41,656 nt of DNA, taken from positions 1-41,656 of the forward strand of contig JABRWB010000056.1 of NCBI GenBank assembly GCA_039961635.1, written 5' to 3'. The position numbers were made by a program, and so were the translations under genes. The notes beneath the pieces were generated by a model. That model did not search any database. It saw only the letters and a list, made by a program, of their open reading frames with translations, and was not told the DNA's origin. This document shows, piece after piece, positions 1-9,022 of the stretch (position 1 is the stretch's first letter; each line of letters opens with the position of its first letter). Source of the stretch: a bacterium (GTDB lineage Bacteria > 4484-113 > JAGGVC01).

Positions 1-50
1 TGGCAATCCCAGCCCCCCCCCATGACCAGATTTGTCAGCCGCTTAACCAT
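1..50 (-). CDS. 5' end of an unidentified gene (cut by left edge)
   Basis: Only the first 16 codons are in the window: MVKRLTNLVMGGAGIA, reading off the left edge. The start is supported by a Shine-Dalgarno GGAGG eight bases before the ATG at 50-48 and by a TATAAT box about 155 bases upstream. The short basic and hydrophobic N-terminus does not identify a family. It lies downstream of hspR on the same strand, but a separate promoter and tandem repeats lie between them, so I infer an independent transcript. Confidence 0.5.
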   Translation of the reverse strand, partial: MVKRLTNLVMGGGWDC

Positions 51-204
51 CTGCGCTGCCTCCAAGAGTATTGAGTTTTGCTATCGAAACAGGGGCGCGG
101 GGTTCCCTCCGCTCTGCGGATCCTGTCCAAAAGCCCCTTATTCTTCGCGTCATCGCTTCCGCCTCCGGCGGATAGTCCGCGGCCGTCCGATGCCGTACGC
201 GTGC

Positions 205-210
205 ATTATA
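205..210 (-). promoter_or_regulatory. -10 box of a leftward promoter
   Basis: On the minus strand this reads TATAAT, a perfect sigma-70 -10 hexamer. At 17 bases spacing the -35 position is only a weak match (GTGATT). It would give a leader of about 150 bases for the gene starting at 50. A second minus-strand TATAAT lies at 318-323 without a clear -35, so which one is used is uncertain. Confidence 0.35.
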
Positions 211-224
211 CCCCGAACCGCGGG

Positions 225-289
225 AAAAATCACGCGCAAGGAAAAATCACGCGCGAGGGAAAATTATGCGCGCTAAAAAAATCACGCGC
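225..289. repeat. Four-copy ~17-bp tandem repeat
   Basis: AAAAATCACGCGC occurs exactly at 225-237, 242-254 and 277-289. A degenerate copy, AAAATTATGCGC, sits at 260-271 in phase with them. The period is 17-18 bases. On the minus strand each unit reads GCGCGTGATTTTT. The array lies just upstream of the -10 box at 205-210, so repeated regulator sites are a reasonable inference. The rest of the 51-396 gap shows no gene: it holds this array, two TATAAT boxes and the 3' flank of hspR. Confidence 0.7.
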
Positions 290-396
290 GGCGGTGAGTT
301 TTTTGCGAAATCTCCCAATTATATCGGAATACAGGTGCGCAATTACCGGCTTTTCGGCGCGGCGGTGCCATCGGGCCGTATTCAGGGTTTTAAGCG

Positions 397-825
397 CTAT
401 TCCCTGCCCCGCTTGGCGATTCCGCGTTCCGTCGTAATCGGGACGATCGCGGTCGTGCTTTCCAGTTCGCGCAGCTTCTCTTCGTACTCGTGATCCAGGT
501 GCTCGCGCATCCTCTGTATCAGCTCCCGCATCTGATCCTGAAGCCGCGTGATCTGGCTGCGCATCCGGAGGATTATCTCGACGCCGGCCAAATTGACTCC
601 CATCTCCTGCGTCAAATTCAAAATTATTTCCAGTTTCTCCACGTCGCGCTTCGAATACATCCGCGTTTTGCCGGCCGTCCGCCGGGGAACGAGTATCCCC
701 TGTTTTTCGTAAAGCCTGAGGCTCTGCTGGTGGATGTCGAACATCCGCGCCACCGTCCCGATGGAGTAGATGCCGCGCTCTTCCTCGGGCAGATCCTCGA
801 ACTCGTCAGTCTTGCGCTTCGCCAA
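397..825 (-). CDS. hspR: HspR, MerR-family heat-shock repressor
   Basis: 142 residues with a MerR-type winged helix-turn-helix at about residues 19-60, containing the HspR-typical stretch YSIGTVARMF followed by HQQSLRLYEKQG. A C-terminal helix (about 85-125) is coiled-coil-like and probably supports dimerisation. HspR represses the dnaK operon and typically uses DnaK as co-repressor. Here it is the last gene of the dnaK-hsp20-grpE-dnaJ-hspR operon, so autoregulation is likely. The start is a TTG preceded by GGTGA at about five bases. No clean copy of the known HspR operator (CTTGAGT-N7-ACTCAAG) was found upstream of dnaK; only a CTTGACAAG overlaps the -35. Confidence 0.9.
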   Translation of the reverse strand: MAKRKTDEFEDLPEEERGIYSIGTVARMFDIHQQSLRLYEKQGILVPRRTAGKTRMYSKRDVEKLEIILNLTQEMGVNLAGVEIILRMRSQITRLQDQMRELIQRMREHLDHEYEEKLRELESTTAIVPITTERGIAKRGRE

Positions 826-857
826 TCGAAATCACCAATCCCGCGCCCGGCGCGCGT

Positions 858-2000
858 TCATTTCGCCTTCTGCCGCTCCTGCTCAAGATAGCGCAGCCGC
901 GGATTGGACGGGTTGCGCTTCTCGAACTCGCGGATAAGCTCCCTGCTCTCCCTGTCTATGTTTTGCGGCACCACTATGTTAAGCGTGACGAACATGTCGC
1001 CCCTTCCGTACTGCTGGATGTGCGGAAAGCCCTTGCCGCGCAGCCTGAACACCTTGCCGCTGTCGGTTCCGGCCGGAATACGCAGGTTTACCCGTCCATC
1101 CACGGTCGGGATGTCGATCTGCGCGCCAAGCACCGCCTCCGCGTACGTGATCGGCATCTCGCAGTAGATATTGTCGCCGCGCCGCTCGAAAAACGGATGA
1201 GGGCGAACCTCGACGTTCAGGTAAAGGTCGCCGGGCGGTCCGCCGTTTATGCCGCCCTCCCCCTTTCCGGAAAGCCTGATGCGGCTGCCGGTGTCCACTC
1301 CAGGGGGAACCTTGACCTCGACCCGTTCCAGCTTCTGCACGTACCGCCTGCCCTGGCACTTGGTGCAAGGCGTGCCGATCACCTGGCCTGTGCCGCCGCA
1401 GCGCGTGCAGGTCTGGCGCATCGAGAAAAAGCCCTGCTGGAAAACCTTCGCGCCCGCGCCGCCGCATTCCGGGCAGGTGCGGGAACCGCTTCCCGGCTCG
1501 GCGCCGCTGCCCTTGCATTGTGGGCACGCCTCCTTGCGCAGATATTCGTAATTGATGGTCTTGCCGGCGTAAGCGTCCGCGAATTCCAGCGTCAGGTTCT
1601 GGTGGACGTCCTGCCCGCGCTGCGGTGCGTCGGGCCGCCCGGCCGTCCGGGATCTCACGCCGCCCATCCCGCCGAAAAACTGCTCGAAAAGGTCTTCGAT
1701 GCTGCCGAAGCCGCCGAAGTCCGCACCGAATCCTCCGCCCTGGTATGACGGCCCGGCTCCTCCCCCCCCTCGCTGGAACGCGGCGTGGCCGAACCGGTCG
1801 TACATCGCGCGCTTCTCCGGGTCGGACAGAACTTCGTAGGCCGCGCTTATTTCCTTGAACTTCGCCTCGGCCGTGGGATCGCCCGGATTGATGTCCGGAT
1901 GGTACTTGCGCGCGAGCTTGCGGTAAGCCCGCTTTATTTCCTGTTGATCGGCGCCCTTGCCGACGCCCAGCAATTCGTAATAGTCGGTTTTGATATCCAT
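858..2000 (-). CDS. dnaJ: DnaJ, Hsp40 co-chaperone
   Basis: 380 residues, the usual length. It stimulates DnaK ATPase and delivers unfolded clients in the cytoplasm. The J domain is at 1-70 with HPD at residues 34-36, followed by a Gly/Phe-rich linker at about 75-115. Four zinc-binding CxxCxGxG-type repeats follow ([32 protein letters not shown]). The fourth has lost its final glycine, but all eight cysteines remain, so zinc binding should survive. The C-terminal substrate-binding domains are complete. It is the fourth gene of the operon, 40 bases after grpE and 32 before hspR. There is no strong Shine-Dalgarno, which suggests translational coupling. Confidence 0.97.
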   Translation of the reverse strand: MDIKTDYYELLGVGKGADQQEIKRAYRKLARKYHPDINPGDPTAEAKFKEISAAYEVLSDPEKRAMYDRFGHAAFQRGGGGAGPSYQGGGFGADFGGFGSIEDLFEQFFGGMGGVRSRTAGRPDAPQRGQDVHQNLTLEFADAYAGKTINYEYLRKEACPQCKGSGAEPGSGSRTCPECGGAGAKVFQQGFFSMRQTCTRCGGTGQVIGTPCTKCQGRRYVQKLERVEVKVPPGVDTGSRIRLSGKGEGGINGGPPGDLYLNVEVRPHPFFERRGDNIYCEMPITYAEAVLGAQIDIPTVDGRVNLRIPAGTDSGKVFRLRGKGFPHIQQYGRGDMFVTLNIVVPQNIDRESRELIREFEKRNPSNPRLRYLEQERQKAK

Positions 2001-2040
2001 CGGAGAAACGCGGCCGGCAGTTCAACGCCGTACGCAGTCG

Positions 2041-3069
2041 CTACGCCTCCTCCGAATTTTGGCCGGCCGCTTCGGACTCGCGGGATTCTGCGGACGCGAT
2101 TTCCTGCATTTCCTGCGATGCGGCTCCGGCTTCGGCTCCCTCGGCTTCTCCCTCGATGCACCGGCTGATTTTGACCATGGCCGGCCTTATCAACTTGCCT
2201 CCGAGTATGTATCCGGACTGGTAAACTTCAAGCACGGTGCCGTCCTCGAAGTCGTTCGTGTCCACCATGACCAGAGGCGTGTGCAGCTCCGGGTTGAACG
2301 GCACGAGGCACTGGCTGACGACCTCGACGTTGTATTTGGAAAGTATGTTGAGAAAAAGCCCCAGCGTTCTCTTCACTCCGTCAACTATGGGGGAATCGCG
2401 ATCCTCGGGCGCAACCGAAAAAACCGCCTTTTCCAGGCTGTCCATAACCGGCATCAGGTCGCGCAAAAGGTCTTCGATCGCCCGCTTTTTTTGAACCTCA
2501 ACGTCGGTTTTGGTGCGGTTCTTGAAATTGATCAGCTCCGCGTGTTTGCGCTGCGCCATTTCGAGATTCTGCTTGGCTTCGGCTTTCGCGTCGCGCAATT
2601 CCTCGTGCAATTTAGTCAATTCCAGCTGCAGCTTCGCGAATTCGTCTCGATCCAAAGATCCGCCGTGGATGACTCCCGCGTCGGAGCTTTCTTCGTACGG
2701 AATCTCTTCGTCGCCCTCGGTGGCGATTTCGTGAACGGCCGCCGATTCCTTGAAGGGATCCGGCTCGCGCGGCGGCGGCCAGCCTTTTTTCGAGCCCGGC
2801 GGCCAAGCGGATTGCACCGCGTCATCCAAATTCAGGATGGGAAGTTCCTCGTCGGCCGGCAGGACGGCGCTGGTTGCGGCTTCGTCCGCCAGCTTAATGG
2901 CTTCGTCCCAGGCGGAGCCTGTATCGCCCTGCGCTTCCGAGCCGGAAGCTTCCTCCGCCTGTTCCGCTTCTTCGTCCTTGAAGTAGAGGTCCATCAGGTC
3001 GTCTGAAATTTTCGCGGAGGCGCGCTCGTCCTCGGAATCGGACTCGTCGCGTATCTTGATTTCGACCAA
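2041..3069 (-). CDS. grpE: GrpE, nucleotide exchange factor with long acidic N-terminus
   Basis: GrpE releases ADP from DnaK. The core (about residues 137-305) holds the long coiled-coil helix and the signature DGTVLEVYQSGYILGGKL then RPAMVKIS near the C-terminus. I place the start at the TTG at 3069 (MVEIKIRD) because AAAGGAGG ends about six bases before it; a further-upstream TTG at 3087 would overlap that ribosome site. The protein is 342 residues against about 180-210 for most GrpE. The excess is an acidic, low-complexity N-terminal region of about 135 residues plus an acidic tail of about 35. It lies between hsp20 and dnaJ. Confidence 0.95.
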   Translation of the reverse strand: MVEIKIRDESDSEDERASAKISDDLMDLYFKDEEAEQAEEASGSEAQGDTGSAWDEAIKLADEAATSAVLPADEELPILNLDDAVQSAWPPGSKKGWPPPREPDPFKESAAVHEIATEGDEEIPYEESSDAGVIHGGSLDRDEFAKLQLELTKLHEELRDAKAEAKQNLEMAQRKHAELINFKNRTKTDVEVQKKRAIEDLLRDLMPVMDSLEKAVFSVAPEDRDSPIVDGVKRTLGLFLNILSKYNVEVVSQCLVPFNPELHTPLVMVDTNDFEDGTVLEVYQSGYILGGKLIRPAMVKISRCIEGEAEGAEAGAASQEMQEIASAESRESEAAGQNSEEA

Positions 3070-3149
3070 CCTGCACCTCCTTTCCAAGAATGACCGGCTC
3101 GCGAGCGCCGGAATTGCGGGCGGGGATGCGCTCCCCGCCCGCGAAAACT

Positions 3150-3584
3150 TTACTTGATTTCCACGGTGCGCCCGCGAACCTCGGGACGCTTGGCGAACCT
3201 CACGGTGAGAAGTCCGTCTTTATACGTCGCATCGGCGCTCTGCGGATCCACCGTGGCCGGCAGCGAAAAGCTCCTGCGGAACGAACCGTAACCTCTCTCC
3301 ACGAGGTGGAAGTTCTTTCCCTGCTCCTCGCTTTCGAATTTACGCTCTCCGCTCAGAGTGAGCACGTTGTTTTCGACGTCGACCTTTATGTCTTCCTTCT
3401 TCATTCCGGCGATTTCGGCGGAAAAAGTCAAACCGCTTTCGTCCTCATGGACGTCCACGGCCGGAGCCCATGCCCCGAAGGTGTTCTCGCCGAAACCCCT
3501 CAAGGTAAGGTCGAACAGGCGGTCGATGTCGTCGCGCAAACTGCGCAATTCCCTGGACGGAGAAAAACGAACCAAGCTTCTCAT
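3150..3584 (-). CDS. Hsp20 / alpha-crystallin small heat-shock protein
   Basis: 144 residues from the ATG at 3584 (MRSLVRFSPSRELRSL), chosen because AAAGGAGGAG lies seven to eight bases upstream. An in-frame upstream ATG would add 13 unconserved residues. The alpha-crystallin domain covers about 40-140, including AEIAGMKKEDIKVDVENN and the FRRSFSLP segment. A V-E-I near the C-terminus resembles the I-x-I oligomerisation motif. Small heat-shock proteins hold unfolding proteins without ATP and pass them to DnaK, which fits its place between dnaK and grpE. Confidence 0.95.
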   Translation of the reverse strand: MRSLVRFSPSRELRSLRDDIDRLFDLTLRGFGENTFGAWAPAVDVHEDESGLTFSAEIAGMKKEDIKVDVENNVLTLSGERKFESEEQGKNFHLVERGYGSFRRSFSLPATVDPQSADATYKDGLLTVRFAKRPEVRGRTVEIK

Positions 3585-3694
3585 CGCTTTACTCCTCCTT
3601 TGATTTGAAATTGTGTTGTTCATCTCGATCCATCGTTCTTGTGCAAGCCGCTCCCGCGATCCCTAGGCCATCGCGAAACCGGCCGCTTGGAACG

Positions 3695-5515
3695 TTAGAC
3701 CTCCTTGTAATCCGCGTCGACGGTCTTTCCGTCTCCGTCGGCCGGACCGGCCGAACCGCCGCCGGCCGGCCTTTCGCTCCTGGCCTGGGCGTACATGATC
3801 TCGGCCATCTTCTGACTGCAAGCGATCAAGTCGTCCGTGGCCTTTTTCATTCGCTCCAGGTCGGAGCTGTCGCGGGCGTCGCGCAGTTCCTCGAGAGCAA
3901 GTTCGACTTCCTTGCGCTGCTCTTCCGGAACCTGCGAGCCGAAATCGCGCAAGCTCTTTTCGGTCTGATAAATCAGGCTTTCCGCCCGGTTGCGGACTTC
4001 GGCCTCCTCGCGCTTGCGCCTGTCTTCTTCTTGATACTTTTCGGATTCCCTGACCATCCGCTGAATTTCTTCCTGCGAAAGGTTGGTGGATGCCGAAATT
4101 GCTATCTTCTGCTGCTTCTTGGTGGCCAGGTCCATGGCGGACACATGGACGATTCCGTTGGCGTCGATATCGAAGGTGACCTCGATCTGCGGTATGCCCC
4201 GCGGCGCGGGGGGAATCCCGACCAGCTGGAACCTGCCCAGCGTTTTGTTGTACGCGGCCATTTCACGCTCGCCTTGGAGCACATGCACTTCGACGACGGT
4301 TTGATTGTCGGACGCGGTCGTGAATATTTCGCTTTTTCTCGTGGGAATCGTGGTGTTGCGGTCTATGATTTTGGTGAACACTCCGCCCAGCGTTTCGATT
4401 CCCAGCGAAAGCGGCGTCACGTCGAGGAGCAGGATGTCCTTCACCTCGCCAGAAAGCACGCCGCCTTGGATCGCCGCGCCGAGCGCCACGCATTCGTCCG
4501 GATTGACGCTCTTGTTGGGCTCTTTGCCCGTCAGGGTGCGGACGATTTCCTGGACGCGCGGGATGCGGGTCGAGCCGCCCACGAGTATCATCTGGTCAAT
4601 TTCGCCGATTCCCAGCCCCGCGTCGGCAAGCGCCTGTTTGGTCGGTCCGACGAGCTTGTCGAAAATGTCCGATGCAATCTCTTCGAACTTCGCGCGCGTG
4701 AGAGTGAGATCGAGGTGTTTCGGGCCTTCCTGCGTCGCCGTAATGAACGGAAGGTTGATGTTGGCGGAAGTGGTGGTGGAAAGCTCGATCTTCGCCTTTT
4801 CCGCGGCTTCCTTGAGACGCTGCATGGCGTTTAGGTCTTTGGAAAGATCTATGCCTTCCAGCTTTTGGAATTCCTGGACGATCCAGTTCATGATGCATTG
4901 ATCCAGGTCGTCTCCTCCCAGGAAGTTGTTGCCGGAAGTGGACTTCACCTCGAATACGCCCTGACCGAGCTCGAGGATGGACACGTCGAAGGTGCCGCCC
5001 CCGAAGTCGAATACGAGAATCGTCTGGTCGCCTTCCGCTTTGTCGAGACCGTATGCAAGCGCGGCGGCCGTGGGCTCGTTGATGATGCGAAGCACTTCGA
5101 GGCCGGCGATCCTGCCCGCGTCCTTTGTCGCCTGCCGCTGCGCGTCGGTGAAATACGCGGGGCAGGTGATGACCGCTTGCGTCACCGGCTCGCCCAGATA
5201 TGCTTCTGCATCCGCCTTGAGCTTTTGCAGAATGAAAGCGCTTATTTCCTGCGGCGAATACTCTTTGCCGAGCAGCTCGACCTTGTAATCCTCGCCCATA
5301 TGGCGCTTTATGGACAGCACCGTGTTTTTCGGATTGATGATGGCTTGGCGCTTGGCGACAGCACCCACCAAGCGTTCCCCGTTCTTGCTGAAAGCAACAA
5401 CGGACGGTGTCGTACGCGAGCCTTCGGAGTTGACGATTATCTCCGGCTCGTTTCCGATCATCACCGCCACCGCCGAAAAGGTGGTGCCCAGGTCGATGCC
5501 GATTACTTTACCCAT
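3695..5515 (-). CDS. dnaK: DnaK, Hsp70 chaperone
   Basis: 606 residues, slightly short for DnaK because the C-terminal tail is brief (ends VDADYKEV). The ATPase domain begins [18 protein letters not shown]. It includes the phosphate-binding [12 protein letters not shown] and the [11 protein letters not shown] segment. The linker ([11 protein letters not shown]) and substrate-binding domain follow. It is the first gene of the heat-shock operon, with GGAGGT seven to eight bases before its ATG and a consensus sigma-70 promoter about 30 bases upstream. HspR, encoded last in the operon, is its likely repressor. Confidence 0.98.
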   Translation of the reverse strand: MGKVIGIDLGTTFSAVAVMIGNEPEIIVNSEGSRTTPSVVAFSKNGERLVGAVAKRQAIINPKNTVLSIKRHMGEDYKVELLGKEYSPQEISAFILQKLKADAEAYLGEPVTQAVITCPAYFTDAQRQATKDAGRIAGLEVLRIINEPTAAALAYGLDKAEGDQTILVFDFGGGTFDVSILELGQGVFEVKSTSGNNFLGGDDLDQCIMNWIVQEFQKLEGIDLSKDLNAMQRLKEAAEKAKIELSTTTSANINLPFITATQEGPKHLDLTLTRAKFEEIASDIFDKLVGPTKQALADAGLGIGEIDQMILVGGSTRIPRVQEIVRTLTGKEPNKSVNPDECVALGAAIQGGVLSGEVKDILLLDVTPLSLGIETLGGVFTKIIDRNTTIPTRKSEIFTTASDNQTVVEVHVLQGEREMAAYNKTLGRFQLVGIPPAPRGIPQIEVTFDIDANGIVHVSAMDLATKKQQKIAISASTNLSQEEIQRMVRESEKYQEEDRRKREEAEVRNRAESLIYQTEKSLRDFGSQVPEEQRKEVELALEELRDARDSSDLERMKKATDDLIACSQKMAEIMYAQARSERPAGGGSAGPADGDGKTVDADYKEV

Positions 5516-5544
5516 ACCGCATACCTCCGTGTTGAATCGCCCCC

Positions 5545-5573
5545 ATTATAACGCCTGATTTCGAGCTTGTCAA
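5545..5573 (-). promoter_or_regulatory. Consensus sigma-70 promoter of the dnaK operon
   Basis: Minus strand: -35 TTGACA (5573-5568), exactly 17 bases, -10 TATAAT (5550-5545). Both hexamers match consensus perfectly. The predicted start lies about 22 bases before the dnaK ATG. CTTGACAAG, a small inverted repeat, overlaps the -35 and resembles half of an HspR operator. No CIRCE element is present. Confidence 0.85.
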
Positions 5574-5727
5574 GTGGTTAGGGAAAAATTCTATAAATTC
5601 TTTTCGTAGATAATCTATCACTTTCATTGTAAGATTTGCGCCGTCATCCAAGGAAATAGACTGGGATATTACCGTTTTTCGGCCGGTTTTGGGGTTACAA
5701 GCTTCTCCGTTCGATTTCCTTTTGATA

Positions 5728-5754
5728 TCAAGGCAGCGCCCGCTCTGCCGATAA
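5728..5754 (+). promoter_or_regulatory. Sigma-28 (FliA)-like promoter
   Basis: TCAAGGCA-N11-GCCGATAA. The -10 is an exact match to the sigma-28 consensus and the spacer is the standard 11 bases; the -35 keeps T-AAG of TAAAGTTT. It lies 27 bases before the unknown gene that opens the motility cluster. The same architecture recurs at 9023-9049. Confidence 0.65.
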
Positions 5755-5781
5755 TGCCAATGGTTCAAAAGGGCACGGAAT

Positions 5782-6432
5782 ATGGTTAAGGCTTACTGCA
5801 ATTACTGCGAAATCGACCTTTCCGCAAGCGGGGTCGAAACGTTCGGCGACCTTGTCGTTTACCTGACCGCCAACGTGGTGCCGCCGGGCGAGGTCATCTA
5901 CCGGCTGGTAGTTGACGGACGGGAAATCGACGAGACCGAGGAAGGAAAATTGGCTAAGGAGCCTTTGTCCGGCTTCGAGCTGGTCGAAACTTACACGCGC
6001 AACGCGGTGGATATTTCGCTCGAAGGGCTGGCAACCGCTTGCGAGCTGGTGCCAAGCATCCGGGAGGATGCTTTGGAAGCCGGCGGCGAGCTTCGTACCG
6101 GAAACATGGATCGGGGTTACGGCTTGGTTGCCGATTTAATCCCGTTTCTAGGCTGGTACCTGGACCTGCTTACGGCGATAGATCGTATTTTCGTGCGCCC
6201 CGGCGACGACTTCCTGACAAGGGACTTCGCCGGGATGGGCGCGATACGCTCGTTCGAATTGCTGGAAGCCATGAAAGAGCAGCTGGCCGCGCTATCCCAG
6301 GCGCAGCAATACCGCGACCACGCGGCGGTCGCCGACATCCTGGAATACGAAATCGCGCCGATTCTGGAAGTCTGGGAAACCGAAGTCGGACTGATTCAGC
6401 GCAGGATGGCCGAATCCAGGGCCGCCGCTTGA
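5782..6432 (+). CDS. Unknown protein at head of motility cluster
   Basis: 216 residues; I do not recognise a family. The N-terminal third (about 1-85) looks like a small beta-rich domain. The rest (about 86-216) is mainly helical and hydrophobic-amphipathic (for example LVADLIPFLGWYLDLL), ending in a charged helix. There are no signal peptide, obvious membrane helix or catalytic motifs, and two cysteines near the start (C6 and C9, CNYC). It has its own sigma-28-like promoter and lies 15 bases before the motility accessory factor gene. A cytoplasmic role in flagellin handling or modification is inference from context only. The ribosome site is weak (AAGGG). Confidence 0.8.
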   Translation: MVKAYCNYCEIDLSASGVETFGDLVVYLTANVVPPGEVIYRLVVDGREIDETEEGKLAKEPLSGFELVETYTRNAVDISLEGLATACELVPSIREDALEAGGELRTGNMDRGYGLVADLIPFLGWYLDLLTAIDRIFVRPGDDFLTRDFAGMGAIRSFELLEAMKEQLAALSQAQQYRDHAAVADILEYEIAPILEVWETEVGLIQRRMAESRAAA

Positions 6433-6447
6433 CCTTTATATTTCACG

Positions 6448-8403
6448 ATGAACCACTTTTCATCCAATCTGGAGCTTCTTAGAAAAGTCAGCCCAAATCT
6501 GGCCGACTTGTGCGCCGAGAAAGCGGAGGCGGACTCTCAATCGAATTCGTCGGGATGGGCGGCCTCGGTCGTTTCGTCCAAAACCGGTCTGCCCGTGATC
6601 GAGCTGTCGCACGGCGAGCGCAGGATCGCGCTTTCTTCCAGGTACGATCCCGTCCGCGAGGCGGAACGGACCGCGGCGAAGCACGCGGAGTCAATAGGGG
6701 AGAGAAACTACGTCGCGGTGCTGGGCATGGGGATGGGCTGGCACGTGGACGCGCTGATTCCGCACCTATCGCGCGGAACGGTTTTGGTGATCGTCGAGCC
6801 TTCTTTGGATGTTTTTCGGCTCGCGATGAAATCGCGCGATCTGTCCGCGATTCTCACTTATCCGAAGGTGTCGCTCGCGGCGGGCTGCGATCCGGCCCTT
6901 TTCAACCAGGCTTGCCTTAAATACTTCCAGATTATGAATTTCAAGGGGATTTACGTCGTGGACTGCGACTATTACCGCGATACCCCTTACTGGGAGGTTA
7001 TGGAAGGACACCGCGCCAAGCTTCGCGCGCTGATGCTCCAGCTTGCGGGCAACCTGCAGACGATGATGGCGATGGGCGGCTCATACTCCGTCAACTCGCT
7101 TATCAATCTGAAATACATGATGCGCGATGCGGTGTTCAAGAATCTCGTGGGCGAATTCGCGGGAGTTCCCGGCGTGGTGGTGAGCGCGGGGCCCAGCCTA
7201 GCGAAAAACGCGCATTTGCTGGAAGGGCTGAAAGACCGCGCGGTGATATGCGCGGTGGACACGGCGGTCAAACCGCTTCTCAAAATGGGGATAACGCCCG
7301 ACATCGTGACGACCGGCGACCCGCAGGAGGCGAACTACCGCCACCTTGCCGGAGTCAAGCTTCCCGAAACCTACCTGATTTACGATCCGCAGGCGCCGGT
7401 GAAAACCGTCGCCGAATGGAAAGGCAGGCGGTTTTCCTGCTCGTTCGGCACGCGGTTTTTCAACTGGTTCTCGCAAAGGATCGACGTGGGGAACGTCACG
7501 GTATGGGGAAGCGTCGCGACGATCGCGTACGACATCGTCCTTCAGCTCGGATGCGACCCCATAATTTTCATCGGCCAGGATCTCTCCTTTACGGGCGGCA
7601 GAACGTACGTTCCCGGCACTTACTTCGAGGACGACGACAAGAAAACGATGACGGTGGAGGCGGAACGGGCGCGCAATACGCGGTTGATCGCCTGCAAGGA
7701 CATTAACGGCGAGGAAGTTTTCACCAACCGCCAGATGTTCGCGTATTGCGACTTCTTGCTGAACCGGTTCCTTGAGCCCCACGGGCGGCGGATCGTCAAC
7801 GCCACCGAGGGCGGTATTTTGCACGGAAACGGAATCGAGATAACGACGTTCGCCGGGGCGATTGAAAAATACTGCACGTCGCATCACGGCGTGCGTGCAA
7901 GGCTGGATGCCGCGTACGCCAAAGGAAACGGCTTCAGGCTCGGATACCTGTTGCGCGAGATGGACAGGCTGATAGGCGAACTGCGCAGGATGATCCGCGC
8001 CGGGCGCAAGGGCTATGCGCTGTCGAACAAGCTTTCCGCGCTGCTTGAAACGGAGGATCACGACAAGGCGCTTGTCCGCGACATTTACAACCGGATGGTC
8101 AGGCTGCGCAAGGAAATAGACTCGCTGGCCGAGGCGAAGCCGTTCATAGAGATGGTGAACCAGAGCGGGCTGTACCTTTACTTCACGCGGCTGCGCGACA
8201 TGGTGCTGGACGAACGCGGCGTGGACAAGGACGCGATGCTCAAAATGAACGAGGCGTTCAACGCGCTTTTCTCGACATGCCTCGCGACCAGCGCGCAGCT
8301 TCTGCCGCTGTTCGAGAGCGCGCGCGAGGATATGAATGCGCTTTACGAGTCGCGCGACGCACACGGCGCGGAGCTGGCGGCCGCGGCCGCGGGCGCGAAT
8401 TGA
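6448..8403 (+). CDS. Motility accessory factor, DUF115 / MptE-like protein
   Basis: 651 residues. The centre (about 240-440) has the DUF115/MptE-like pattern: GVVVSAGPSLAKNAHLL, then AVDTAVKPLLKMGITPDIVTTGDP, then GCDPIIFIGQDLSFTGG. Proteins of this type (Maf, Motility Accessory Factor) sit in flagellar loci of many bacteria and are implicated in flagellin glycosylation with nonulosonic acids. A preceding domain (about 85-215) includes VLGMGMGWHVDALI, a Rossmann-like glycine-rich stretch. The C-terminal 200 residues are helical. It follows the unknown gene by 15 bases, so the two are probably co-transcribed from the sigma-28-like promoter. Function in this organism is inferred. Confidence 0.88.
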   Translation: MNHFSSNLELLRKVSPNLADLCAEKAEADSQSNSSGWAASVVSSKTGLPVIELSHGERRIALSSRYDPVREAERTAAKHAESIGERNYVAVLGMGMGWHVDALIPHLSRGTVLVIVEPSLDVFRLAMKSRDLSAILTYPKVSLAAGCDPALFNQACLKYFQIMNFKGIYVVDCDYYRDTPYWEVMEGHRAKLRALMLQLAGNLQTMMAMGGSYSVNSLINLKYMMRDAVFKNLVGEFAGVPGVVVSAGPSLAKNAHLLEGLKDRAVICAVDTAVKPLLKMGITPDIVTTGDPQEANYRHLAGVKLPETYLIYDPQAPVKTVAEWKGRRFSCSFGTRFFNWFSQRIDVGNVTVWGSVATIAYDIVLQLGCDPIIFIGQDLSFTGGRTYVPGTYFEDDDKKTMTVEAERARNTRLIACKDINGEEVFTNRQMFAYCDFLLNRFLEPHGRRIVNATEGGILHGNGIEITTFAGAIEKYCTSHHGVRARLDAAYAKGNGFRLGYLLREMDRLIGELRRMIRAGRKGYALSNKLSALLETEDHDKALVRDIYNRMVRLRKEIDSLAEAKPFIEMVNQSGLYLYFTRLRDMVLDERGVDKDAMLKMNEAFNALFSTCLATSAQLLPLFESAREDMNALYESRDAHGAELAAAAAGAN

Positions 8404-8422
8404 ATGAGTCCGGAGAATGGTT

Positions 8423-8980
8423 ATGGCAAAGGCCGCCGACGATACTGAAAAGAAGGACGATGTGATAGAGGTCTTTCCGACGACTCCGCAGCTGTTCGGC
8501 GCGCTGATTTTCACCGCGGTCATGCTCGTCGCGCTTATCGTGATCAGGTTTCTCGGCGCCGCGGGAGTCGTGCATGCTCCGCCCGAATCGGAGCCGCCGA
8601 ATTATTTCAACAGGACGACTATGGACGAACTTGCATTGCACGAAGCGGCGCTGATCGCGCGTATAAACCGCGCGCGCGGAATCGAGGAAACCCCCGCGGC
8701 TCTTCCGTCCGCGTCGGATGCTCAAGCGGCAAAGCTGGACAGCGCGCTTGAAACGCTTCAGTCCGAAAAGCTGGCGGGGATATACTCCGCGCTTTCGGAT
8801 CCCGAAAAGGAATTTGTAATCGAAACTCTTTCGGACTGGAAGCTTTCCCGGATGCTATCCGTGATGGAAGCTCAGGCCGCCGCCGAAATCGTGACGCGCC
8901 TCGCGCCCGCGCAAAGCGGGCAGCCCGCGGCGGAGGAAACTCCCCCCGCCGAAGCCGCCGCGCCCGCGACAGGTCAATAA
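8423..8980 (+). CDS. MotE-like flagellar protein (membrane-anchored, MgtE-N-like helical domain)
   Basis: 185 residues from the second ATG (MAKAADD), chosen because GGAG lies seven bases before it and only one base before the first ATG. One membrane helix at about 24-46 is followed by a periplasmic part. A helical domain at about 95-150 contains LAGIYSALSDPEKEFVIETLSDW and resembles the MgtE-N-like repeat of MotE. MotE is a periplasmic chaperone for the stator protein MotC in rhizobia; similar proteins occur in many flagellar operons. The tail is rich in Ala, Pro and Glu. It lies 20 bases after the motility accessory factor gene. The family call is moderate. Confidence 0.7.
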   Translation: MAKAADDTEKKDDVIEVFPTTPQLFGALIFTAVMLVALIVIRFLGAAGVVHAPPESEPPNYFNRTTMDELALHEAALIARINRARGIEETPAALPSASDAQAAKLDSALETLQSEKLAGIYSALSDPEKEFVIETLSDWKLSRMLSVMEAQAAAEIVTRLAPAQSGQPAAEETPPAEAAAPATGQ

Positions 8981-9022
8981 CCGATCTTCCTCTTAGTCGC
9001 GCCCTCTAGCGATTCGTCCCGC

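Noticed and set aside
5516-5781. CIRCE element or full HspR operator upstream of dnaK
   Set aside because: No TTAGCACTC-N9-GAGTGCTAA is present, and CTTGAGT-N7-ACTCAAG is not matched; only a CTTGACAAG overlaps the -35.
7198-8523. Long antisense reading frame (441 codons) opposite the motility accessory factor gene
   Set aside because: It mirrors the high third-position GC of the sense gene, shows no family motif and no ribosome site. The same applies to antisense frames at 14730-16088, 20176-21153 and 40199-41392.
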